DNA from: Acidobacteriota bacterium
GTDB taxonomy: Bacteria; Acidobacteriota; Terriglobia; Terriglobales; Acidobacteriaceae
Length of the DNA: 14,540 nucleotides
Assembly (NCBI GenBank): GCA_021810175.1
Contig: JAJZJJ010000019.1
Span: 1 to 14,540 of the forward strand
Direction: 5' to 3'
The notes under the pieces were generated by a model that ran no database searches, had not been told where the DNA came from, and saw only the letters and a program-made list of their open reading frames with translations. Position numbers and translations under genes: made by a program. Of the stretch, positions 6,918-13,444 are shown in pieces (positions within the stretch are counted from its first letter, which is position 1; each line of letters begins with the position of its first letter).

Positions 6918-8069
6918 TTATACCACCTCCGTCAGCACCTTGCCCTGCGCCATTGTGGGAGAGAATCCTAGCCGGGCGCCGAGGGTTGGAACCAGATCCA
7001 GCGACTGTACCGGCCGGTTCACCGATACGTTTTCTCTCACGCCTGGTCCCAGCACCATCATCCAGGTGGTTCGCGATAATGGATCTCCGGTGCGGTGGTG
7101 TTGAAATCCATTGCCGCCCGGATCCCCATCCGCGTCGCGGCCAAAATCGGGCAGGATAAACATCGTCGTCTTACCCGCGTACTCCGGATTCGTCTGCACC
7201 GCCTTCCACAGTTCCCCGCACAGCCGATCTGTCCGTTGTATTCCGTCCTGGTAGAGCGAGTAGGCTCCAGCATGAGCAACGTCCATATCGTGCAGCGTCA
7301 CCCAAAGCAGACTCGGCGCCAGCTGCTTCATCAGCTGCCGAACCACAAACACCGAAAGCTCGTCAGGACTGGCCAGGTTGCGCGCGTGCCCCACGAAATC
7401 CGACACCGACATCCGGAGAACCTTTTCCAGTTGCGCCAGCTGGAACGGATTCCCACTAATGGCCGGCGTGTAATAGGGGGTCTCGTAGTTATCCTGCAGC
7501 AGGTGCGCGAACTGTCCCGCATGTTGCTGAGTCAGCGCTGCCTTCAGCAGATGCTTCGGCAGGATCACTCCCGCTCCCATCCTCGGACCGTACCCGGACG
7601 CATCACTGGCGCCGATCCGGTTGAAGCCATTGCTCGGCGCCACCGCCCATGCATCGCGCGCCGGCTTGTGCAGCTCTTTCCGGTAATACTCGAAGACTGT
7701 CGGGTGCGGCGGAGGCACCGTGGCGAAGTTATCGAAGCTTTCGTAAATGCCCGTAGCCAGGCTCGCAGTTGCGACGTAGTGGCCCAGAATCCCATGATTC
7801 ACAACCTGCGTAAAGAACGTGGAACGCGGAATCAGCTCGTTCAGCAGGCAGGGAATGTTCTGCTGCCCCTCAGGCGCAAACGTCTCTTCATCCCGCGCGC
7901 CCCCACCAAAAGTGACGACGATAACCTTCTGATCCGGCGCCATGGCCAGCGCCCGCGCCGGCGCAAAACTGAACATCGCACTTCCGACGCCCATTCCCAC
8001 GGCCGAGCGAAGAAAGTTCCGTCGGTTCAGCCCCACCTGTCCCGACGCTTCCCGTGACCAGCTGCTCAT
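6918..8069 (-). CDS. Tat-exported alkaline-phosphatase-fold protein (phosphatase/sulfatase-like)
   Basis: 383 aa from the ATG at 8067-8069. The signal LNRRNFLRS (14-22) followed by a hydrophobic stretch and APARALA (36-42) is a textbook twin-arginine leader with cleavage near residue 42, predicting folded export to the periplasm. The mature part starts with a beta strand (KVIVVTFGGGARDEETFAPEGQQNIP, 48-73), as in the alkaline phosphatase superfamily. It later carries LHDMDVAHAG (259-268), ILPDFGRD (305-312) and QHH (323-325), which resemble the metal-ligand stations of that fold. The first aspartate of the usual LDG motif is Gly here, and the usual DH pair reads DF, so metal loading and activity are uncertain. 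Longer in-frame starts exist (ATG at 8117; another at 8168, inside a strong hairpin). The Shine-Dalgarno for 8069 is weak. It lies downstream of the TonB receptor gene and is coupled to the 402-aa gene. Confidence 0.75.
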   Translation of the reverse strand: MSSWSREASGQVGLNRRNFLRSAVGMGVGSAMFSFAPARALAMAPDQKVIVVTFGGGARDEETFAPEGQQNIPCLLNELIPRSTFFTQVVNHGILGHYVATASLATGIYESFDNFATVPPPHPTVFEYYRKELHKPARDAWAVAPSNGFNRIGASDASGYGPRMGAGVILPKHLLKAALTQQHAGQFAHLLQDNYETPYYTPAISGNPFQLAQLEKVLRMSVSDFVGHARNLASPDELSVFVVRQLMKQLAPSLLWVTLHDMDVAHAGAYSLYQDGIQRTDRLCGELWKAVQTNPEYAGKTTMFILPDFGRDADGDPGGNGFQHHRTGDPLSRTTWMMVLGPGVRENVSVNRPVQSLDLVPTLGARLGFSPTMAQGKVLTEVV

Positions 8070-8148
8070 TTTCCACTTTTCACTGCTCCCCGTAACTGCC
8101 TCCTCTCGCCCGCTCATCCTCTGGCGTACCTGGTGAGCTTTCGTCTGC

Positions 8149-8182
8149 CCGGAACGCGGCCGCGTCACCAGCCGCGCTCCGG
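8149..8182 (-). other. Strong 12-bp intercistronic hairpin after the receptor gene
   Basis: CCGGAACGCGGC (8149-8160) and GCCGCGCTCCGG (8171-8182) are near-perfect inverted repeats with a 10-nt loop. On the plus strand one A-C mismatch breaks the stem. In minus-strand RNA that pair becomes G-U, giving an uninterrupted 12-bp stem, so selection appears to be on the minus transcript. It begins 9 nt after the receptor stop codon and has no U-tract behind it. It may be a 3'-end-stabilising element that sets different levels for receptor and downstream mRNAs, or a factor-dependent terminator. Confidence 0.55.
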
Positions 8183-8191
8183 AGAGACTCG

Positions 8192-11100
8192 TCAGAATTT
8201 ATAGGTCATCGCGAATTGCACGAACCGCGCGCCCGGATTGAAATTGCCCGTCGGCCGTGTGCTCGTGATCTGCCCGCCAAACGCACCATCGTTACTGTAG
8301 GATGGCACAGCAAACCAGGGATGGTTGAACAGGTTGAAAATGTCCGTCCTGAATTGCAGCGTCTGTTGATGATAGACAGTCATGTCCTTGAAGATCGACA
8401 GGTTGAAACGCACCAGGCTGGGTCCGTAGACCGACAGCAGCGGCCCGCCGGCAAACTGCCTCACCAGCGACGGACTGGTCACCGGCCCAACGACCTGACT
8501 TCCCGTCGGTGTTGTTCCAGGAGCAACAATGTCGGCGCCCGGCCGCGGATTGGCAAACGCGCAGGGGTTGTACCACTGCTGCGGCGTTTGGACGTGCGCC
8601 GGGCAGGTGTAGTTGGAAGGCAGACCGCTGTTCAGGGACGGATTCCCTCCACCCCGGAACGGGTTCACCTTTACCAGCGGCGGTGCATTGTCCAGTCCGT
8701 TGGCGGTGGGAATATCGGCGAACAGCGAAAACGGACTTCCCGTCTGCCCGGTGAATACCGCCGTCGTCGACCAGCCTCCCGCGATCCGGTTCGCTATGCC
8801 CTTGCGGCTCAGATACCGCCGCCCGGTCCCGAACGGCAGCTGATAATTGCCGTCGAACGTAGCCCGGTCCCGAACATCAAAGGGGGAGTTCCGCATTTCG
8901 TCGCTGATGGGCAGAATACCCGGCGCGCGATACCCAAAGTCCTGGTTATCCGCCAGATCGCTCTGCGCGTTGTCGATGGAATGCGACCACGTATACGAAG
9001 CCATGAAGCCCAGTCCGTTTGAGTAGCGTTTATTCAGCTTTGCCTGCAGCGCGTTATACTCCGAACGTCCGATTGCCTGCTCATAGTTAATCCCGCCGAT
9101 CGTCTGGAACGACTCGTAATATCGCGGGTTGTCCCCGGGGAACGTCAGCGCATGCGGCGAATTGAGGCTCGGATACTCCACATAGAGGTGATGCGCGTTG
9201 CTCCCCACATAGCCGATGGTCGCCGACATGTTATTGGTCAGCGCATATTGAATGGACAGGTTGTATTCCTCGCTGAAAGGTGTTTGTGCATTTTTCGCCA
9301 GCGCCGTGATCGTCGGGAAGCTGATCGAATTCAGCGCGCCCTGCTGTACTGTATTCGTAAAGCCTGTATTCAGCGAGATACCATCTGTCGGGCAGTTGGC
9401 CACCGTACACGTCGTACTCAGGATGCCGGATGTGAAGTTGAATGGCACGTTCTGAGCCAGGTTCACGCCATACCCGAAACCTTCCAGTCCGCCGTAGAAG
9501 AGTCCGAACCCCGTCCGAACCACCATCTTCCTGTTCACACTGTAGGAGAGGCCCAGCCGCGGCGCGAAGTTCAGCTTCTGCGACGTCACCAGCGACGGAT
9601 TTGAACTGTACTCTACGTTAATGTGGTTCTGCGCCAGCAGATTGAGGAATGACTGTGGCAGCGAACCGCGCTGGCTCGTGGGAACAGCGAAGGTTCCCGA
9701 CCCGCTGCCGATCTTGATCACGGATGCGTAGAAGTTTGCCTGCTTCCCACCGACTTCAGTCTGCGGACCAAAGTAGTCGTAGCGCAGTCCGATATTGAGC
9801 GTCAGCTTCGGCGTCACCCGCCAGTCGTCCTGCGCGTAAGCCGACCGCATCCATCGATGGTCGTTCGTCGTGTTGTACGTGCCGATGTTCGCACTGAACA
9901 TTTCGTTCGCCAGAAAATCGGCAATGCCCGAACCGGTGTTCGCCACGCCCGGAATTCCCGTGTACTCTCCGTTGAAGTTATAGGCGCCCGTCGGATAGAC
10001 AGGCTGCAACTCCGCGGTATTGATCCGCTGGAAGTCCACGCCGAACTTCATATCGTGGTTGCCCACAATTTTGGTCAGGTTGTCCAGCAATTCCAGCACA
10101 TGCTCGTTCTCAAGAGTCGGATAGTAGGGCGGCGTCCCGAATCCGCTGATGCCGGAGATCGTCGTGTTCACCAGGCCACCCAGATTGGGATGGAACGGAA
10201 TTCCGCCCAGACCAAGCGTCTGCGAAATATTCTGGTTCGAATTGAACTGCCTTTCCGTGAAATTCCCGTAGTTATAGCCAATACGGAATTCGTTGACCAG
10301 CGTGGGATTGAAGACGTGCGTTTCGCTGCCCGCGAAGTTCTCTGCGATATTCGCAAAGTTCCCGTCGCCGTACAGCCCGTCGAGGATGGTGCCGAACGGA
10401 GAAGGAGAATACTCGTGCATGTTGGAGTAGCTGAAACGCGCAAACGCCTGGTCCTTGGCGCTCATGTCGTAGTCCACGCGCGTATCGTACTGAAAGGTGT
10501 TATCCGTCGTATTCAGGTTGACAACATAGTTGTTGTACACCGCCCCGTTGTTGGCGTTCGGCATCGGGTACAACTGGAGGATCTTCTCGGCCGCGGAGTC
10601 GACCTGCGAAGGGCAAAACACGTTGTTGTGCCCGCCGCAGCTCAGCTTGTCGCTTCCGCCGGGTCCGCCCGCCGAACCGGGCTGGTACAACTGAATGGGA
10701 ATGCCGGTGCCGTTGAGCGCCGGATCCAGCAACTCCGAGAAGTTGCCCGTGCGTTCCAGCGCGGTGGGAACCGTGAAGGTTCCCGGCTTGCCCTGCACAA
10801 TACGATTCTCCTGTGTATCTCCGAAGAAAAAGAGCTTATTGCGGACGATAGGAAATCCCAGGGTGCCGCCAAACATATTCTCGCGGTATTCCGGAACCGT
10901 CGGCGCGAAATAGTTCCTCGCATCCAGGGCGCTGTTCCGGAAATACTCCCACACGTCCCCGTGAACGTGGTTCGTGCCGGACTTGATGCTCGCGTTGACC
11001 ACCGCTCCGGCCGAATGTCCGAACTGGGCGCTGTAATCCGAAGTCTGCACCCTGAATTCCGCCAGCGCATCCGGCGGCGGCAGAACCACAAAGCTCGCTC

Positions 11101-11752
11101 CGTTGAGGAAGTCCTGCGTGTCCGTATTGTTGTCGACACCGTCGAGGATGAAGTCGTTCTGCTCTTCACGCTGTCCGTTAGCGCTGAAATCCCCTGTTCC
11201 GGTTCCGCGCGACCCATTGCCCGGGACCGTTCCCGCCGTGAGTTGTGCGATGAAAACCCAGTTTCGCCCGTTCAGTGGCGTGTTGTTGATCGTTTTGGTC
11301 GAGACGGTTTGCCCCAGAGATGCATCCTGCGTCTGCAGCAATGGTGGCGCGGTAGTCACATGCACCGTCTGGGTGGAACCGCCCGCCTTCAGTGTCACAG
11401 GCACGTTCAGACGCTGCGCAACGTTGAGGCGGAGGTGTTCCTGCAGAACCGAAACAAATCCCGGAGCCGATACCTTCAGCGTATAGTTCCCGATCTTGAC
11501 CGGCGAGAAAACAAAGATTCCGTCCCCATTGGTCTTCGATTGCAGCGCAAGATTGGTTCCCGTATTTGTGAGCGTCACCTGCGCGTTTGGAATCAGCGCC
11601 CCAGTCGGGTCCGTCACTACACCGGTGACGGTGCCCTGATCCGCCTGACCAAAGGCTGCTGCGGCAAATAGAAGAATGAGTATTGCCCCAAGATATCTGC
11701 GGAGCATACGGGGCGTACCGGTTAGGACCTTGTGCCTCACAAAATGCGTCAT
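8192..11752 (-). CDS. Oar-like TonB-dependent outer-membrane receptor with carboxypeptidase-regulatory-like domain
   Basis: 1186 aa from the ATG at 11750-11752, chosen for AGGA 8 nt upstream. ATGs at 11767 and 11707 are alternatives, and the last would start right at the signal peptide. Domains in order: Sec signal (about 16-37: RRYLGAILILLFAAAAFGQA), a carboxypeptidase-regulatory-like Ig-type domain (about 40-122: GTVTGVVTDPTGALIPNA...), a plug (about 145-300, with NGRNW, DFILDGVDNNT and SAGAVVNASIKSGTN), then a long beta-barrel. It ends in MTYKF, a terminal Phe typical of BAM-inserted barrels. No canonical TonB box was recognised. Receptors of this layout are numerous in Acidobacteriota and import sugars, peptides or other large ligands; the ligand here is not readable. 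The promoter carries a LacI-type operator matching that of rbsK, which points to a sugar or nucleoside signal. It heads an operon with the Tat protein and the 402-aa orphan. Confidence 0.92.
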   Translation of the reverse strand: MTHFVRHKVLTGTPRMLRRYLGAILILLFAAAAFGQADQGTVTGVVTDPTGALIPNAQVTLTNTGTNLALQSKTNGDGIFVFSPVKIGNYTLKVSAPGFVSVLQEHLRLNVAQRLNVPVTLKAGGSTQTVHVTTAPPLLQTQDASLGQTVSTKTINNTPLNGRNWVFIAQLTAGTVPGNGSRGTGTGDFSANGQREEQNDFILDGVDNNTDTQDFLNGASFVVLPPPDALAEFRVQTSDYSAQFGHSAGAVVNASIKSGTNHVHGDVWEYFRNSALDARNYFAPTVPEYRENMFGGTLGFPIVRNKLFFFGDTQENRIVQGKPGTFTVPTALERTGNFSELLDPALNGTGIPIQLYQPGSAGGPGGSDKLSCGGHNNVFCPSQVDSAAEKILQLYPMPNANNGAVYNNYVVNLNTTDNTFQYDTRVDYDMSAKDQAFARFSYSNMHEYSPSPFGTILDGLYGDGNFANIAENFAGSETHVFNPTLVNEFRIGYNYGNFTERQFNSNQNISQTLGLGGIPFHPNLGGLVNTTISGISGFGTPPYYPTLENEHVLELLDNLTKIVGNHDMKFGVDFQRINTAELQPVYPTGAYNFNGEYTGIPGVANTGSGIADFLANEMFSANIGTYNTTNDHRWMRSAYAQDDWRVTPKLTLNIGLRYDYFGPQTEVGGKQANFYASVIKIGSGSGTFAVPTSQRGSLPQSFLNLLAQNHINVEYSSNPSLVTSQKLNFAPRLGLSYSVNRKMVVRTGFGLFYGGLEGFGYGVNLAQNVPFNFTSGILSTTCTVANCPTDGISLNTGFTNTVQQGALNSISFPTITALAKNAQTPFSEEYNLSIQYALTNNMSATIGYVGSNAHHLYVEYPSLNSPHALTFPGDNPRYYESFQTIGGINYEQAIGRSEYNALQAKLNKRYSNGLGFMASYTWSHSIDNAQSDLADNQDFGYRAPGILPISDEMRNSPFDVRDRATFDGNYQLPFGTGRRYLSRKGIANRIAGGWSTTAVFTGQTGSPFSLFADIPTANGLDNAPPLVKVNPFRGGGNPSLNSGLPSNYTCPAHVQTPQQWYNPCAFANPRPGADIVAPGTTPTGSQVVGPVTSPSLVRQFAGGPLLSVYGPSLVRFNLSIFKDMTVYHQQTLQFRTDIFNLFNHPWFAVPSYSNDGAFGGQITSTRPTGNFNPGARFVQFAMTYKF

Positions 11753-12060
11753 TTCTCGCGTCCTCATCGTCAGTTTCGAAAGTTAGCTGAGCTGTCTGCC
11801 TTCCCCGCTTTCCGCGGACTGGATTGGCTGTCGGCTTTGGGGTTCCGCGGCACATTGATCGCTCGCCGTCGCCGCAATCGTTTCAGGGGGCCGGCTCTGC
11901 CTGACGAGCTTCCACCGAAGGGTGTTCGCATGCGCAGAAAAACAGCCGCCGCGGAATGCGGACCCCCCGGATTGCCGGCAAAGCGTCGGCTTCCGCTCAG
12001 GCATGTGGGTTTGTGGCCTCGCTCGCTTGAAGGGAATCCGGTGTGATTTCGTTATTGGGG

Positions 12061-12100
12061 CAACCGGAACCACGCTGGGAATCGGGCTTTCATCCGGTTG
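12061..12100 (-). repeat. 7-bp inverted repeat at the 5' end of the receptor leader
   Basis: CAACCGG (12061-12067) and CCGGTTG (12094-12100) are exact inverted repeats 26 nt apart. In minus-strand RNA they would form a hairpin starting about 16 nt after the predicted transcription start; its outer bases (12099-12100) overlap the operator. It might protect the 5' end or be chance in G+C-rich DNA. Confidence 0.4.
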
Positions 12101-12110
12101 AAACGTTTCA
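12099..12110. promoter_or_regulatory. LacI-family operator, receptor side (TGAAACGTTTCA)
   Basis: A perfect 12-bp palindrome with the central CG and GAAACGTTTC core characteristic of LacI/GalR-family sites; E. coli RbsR and PurR sites share the AAACGTTT centre. It lies just downstream of the -10 of the receptor promoter, centred about +12, the position where LacI-type repressors block transcription. No LacI gene is in the window. Confidence 0.75.
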
Positions 12111-12122
12111 GCAACGGAGAAC

Positions 12123-12152
12123 AATCTACTCCCACACTCTTTTCTCTGTCAA
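12123..12152 (-). promoter_or_regulatory. Promoter of the TonB receptor operon
   Basis: The minus strand has a perfect TTGACA at 12147-12152, an 18-nt spacer and TAGATT (12123-12128, 4/6 to TATAAT). The operator TGAAACGTTTCA starts exactly 36 nt after the TTGACA. The predicted start is near 12116. Confidence 0.65.
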
Positions 12153-12328
12153 GCACGCTCCTCCAGCCCCTGCTTCCGGTTCGCACCATTGTACTTAGCT
12201 GTCCCGCGGCGAATCCGTGCCGGTACCCGCCTGGCTTTCGGCTGTCCCCCGGGGAACTGCAAATCAAGCCCGTGAACGCTCCAAATTGCATTCAACCGCG
12301 TCGGTAGTCCCGTCTGTTCAGGCCAGAA

Positions 12329-12357
12329 TTGACAAATGCTTTCCTCACCTGTTAACT
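12329..12357 (+). promoter_or_regulatory. Promoter of rbsK-nucleoside hydrolase operon
   Basis: The plus strand has a perfect TTGACA at 12329-12334, a 17-nt spacer and a weak -10, TTAACT (12352-12357, 3/6). The operator at 12371 again begins exactly 36 nt after the TTGACA, matching the receptor promoter. The predicted start is near 12364, giving an rbsK leader of about 127 nt. Confidence 0.55.
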
Positions 12358-12370
12358 CTGCATCATCAGG

Positions 12371-12382
12371 TGAAAGCTTTCA
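12371..12382. promoter_or_regulatory. LacI-family operator, rbsK side (TGAAAGCTTTCA)
   Basis: A perfect 12-bp palindrome identical to the receptor-side operator except that the centre is GC instead of CG. It sits immediately after the -10 of the rbsK promoter, centred about +13. CATCATC is repeated on both sides (12361-12367 and 12381-12387). The two operators are 272 bp centre to centre, a distance that could allow looping. Confidence 0.7.
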
Positions 12383-12490
12383 TCATCTTGCGACGGCACC
12401 ATCCATCCGGGCCATTGTCACGTCCTGCCGCCCAGTTTCTGTGCGGCCCTTCGCCATTCCATTGGCGCCGCTGACCCATAGTTGCTGGCC

Positions 12491-13444
12491 ATGAGTAAAC
12501 CTATCGTTGTTGTCGGTAGCATCAATCTTGACCTCGCCGTCCGTTCACCCCGCATTCCCCTCTCCGGCGAAACCATCCTCGGCACCGGTTTCGGCGTCTT
12601 TACCGGCGGAAAGGGCGCCAATCAAGCTGCTGCCGCCGCGCGCCTCGGCTATCCAACAGTTCTTATCGGCTGCCTCGGCGACGACCCGCTCGCTCCCACT
12701 CTCCTCAGCGAGCTCTGCGACGCCGGCGTCGATACCGAGGCCGTCACCCGCGTCCCAGGCCATTCCGGCGTGGCCATTATCGTCACCGCTGAATCGGGTG
12801 AAAACAGCATCATCGTCGCGCCTGGCGCCAATCACAGCCTTTCTCCCGGCGATCTCGAGCGTTTCTCTGCGCTCATTGCCGGTGCGGCCGCCGTTCTCAC
12901 GCAGCTCGAAATTCCAATCGAGACTACTGTGGCGCTCGCCCAGCTCACCGCGCGCCTGGGCGTACCGCTCTTTCTTGACCCGGCCCCCGCGCGGCCGCTC
13001 CCGTCCCAGGTGCTCGCCGGCGCGGAGTGGATCACTCCCAATGAAACCGAGGCACGACTGCTCACCGGAATCAGTTCCTCGCCGTCCACCGAACAGGAAC
13101 TTCGCGATCTCGCCGATCACTTCATGAGCCTCGGTCCCCGCAATATACTGCTTAAACTGGGCGAACGTGGCGCCTACCTGGCTACCCACGACGGTGCCCG
13201 CCGCATGATTCCTTCCTATCCAGTCGTCGCCGCCGATACCACCGCCGCCGGCGATGCGTTTAACGCGGGCTTTGCGGTGGCGTTGTCCCGCGGCTCGTGC
13301 CCCGCCGAGGCGGCTCGTTTCGCATCCGCGGTCGCCGCCGTTTCCGTCACTCGACACGGCGCTCTGCCCTCGCTCCCCACCCAGGCCGAAGTTGCCGCTT
13401 TCCTTGCCTGCCGTCCTGAAGATCACAAGGAGGTTTCTCTGTGA
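12491..13444 (+). CDS. rbsK: Ribokinase
   Basis: 317 aa, PfkB family, from the ATG at 12491. A TTG three codons upstream is a less likely start, and neither has a strong Shine-Dalgarno. It phosphorylates D-ribose to ribose 5-phosphate with ATP in the cytoplasm. Substrate residues are visible: GSINLDL with N12 and D14 (9-15), GGKGANQA (39-46), and E140 (LTQLE). The nucleotide-side motifs are DPAPA (163-167), N184-E185 (ITPNETE) and the PfkB signature DTTAAGDAFNAGF (249-261) with catalytic base D255, the same number as in E. coli RbsK. The anion-hole GAAGD-type loop is intact, so the enzyme should be active. Other PfkB sugar kinases are possible, but the GSINLDL and GGKGANQA motifs and the nucleoside hydrolase partner favour ribose. 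Its last codons overlap the next gene by 4 nt. A LacI-type operator lies 108 nt upstream. Confidence 0.93.
   Translation: MSKPIVVVGSINLDLAVRSPRIPLSGETILGTGFGVFTGGKGANQAAAAARLGYPTVLIGCLGDDPLAPTLLSELCDAGVDTEAVTRVPGHSGVAIIVTAESGENSIIVAPGANHSLSPGDLERFSALIAGAAAVLTQLEIPIETTVALAQLTARLGVPLFLDPAPARPLPSQVLAGAEWITPNETEARLLTGISSSPSTEQELRDLADHFMSLGPRNILLKLGERGAYLATHDGARRMIPSYPVVAADTTAAGDAFNAGFAVALSRGSCPAEAARFASAVAAVSVTRHGALPSLPTQAEVAAFLACRPEDHKEVSL

Larger units (their letters stand above)
11753..12490. other. 738-bp divergent intergenic region with long receptor 5' leader
   Basis: No credible gene lies here; the ORFs in it have no family resemblance or start signals. On the minus side, from the predicted start near 12116 to the receptor ATG at 11752, there is an unusually long leader of about 364 nt. 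It has several G+C-rich hairpin possibilities, for example GCGGAA 11951-11956 with TTCCGC 11991-11996, enclosing a smaller GCCG/CGGC stem. A degenerate operator-like half site, GCAATCGTTTCA, occurs at 11874-11885. In 12153-12328, between the two promoters, I see nothing. From 12383 to 12490 is the rbsK leader of about 110 nt. The promoters and operators are listed separately. Confidence 0.7.

Noticed and set aside
5799..6971. 390-codon plus-strand open frame antisense to the 402-aa orphan
   Set aside because: I considered whether this was the real gene. The minus strand has a good Shine-Dalgarno, operon spacing and a balanced protein-like composition; the plus frame is rich in Arg, Gln, His and Cys.
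8070..8168. Longer N-terminus for the Tat protein (start at 8168 or 8117)
   Set aside because: The 8168 start lies in the loop of the strong hairpin, and both add a polar stretch before the Tat motif that is not needed. The 8117 start cannot be fully excluded.
9857..11671. 604-codon open frame on the plus strand, antisense to the receptor gene
   Set aside because: Rich in Arg, Val and His with no family resemblance, and no start signal. It is the mirror of a long G+C-rich gene in the opposite strand.
12052..12093. 13-codon open frame (starts ATG at 12093 on the minus strand) inside the leader hairpin, as a leader peptide
   Set aside because: No Shine-Dalgarno, no regulatory codon run, and no terminator/antiterminator pair to go with it.
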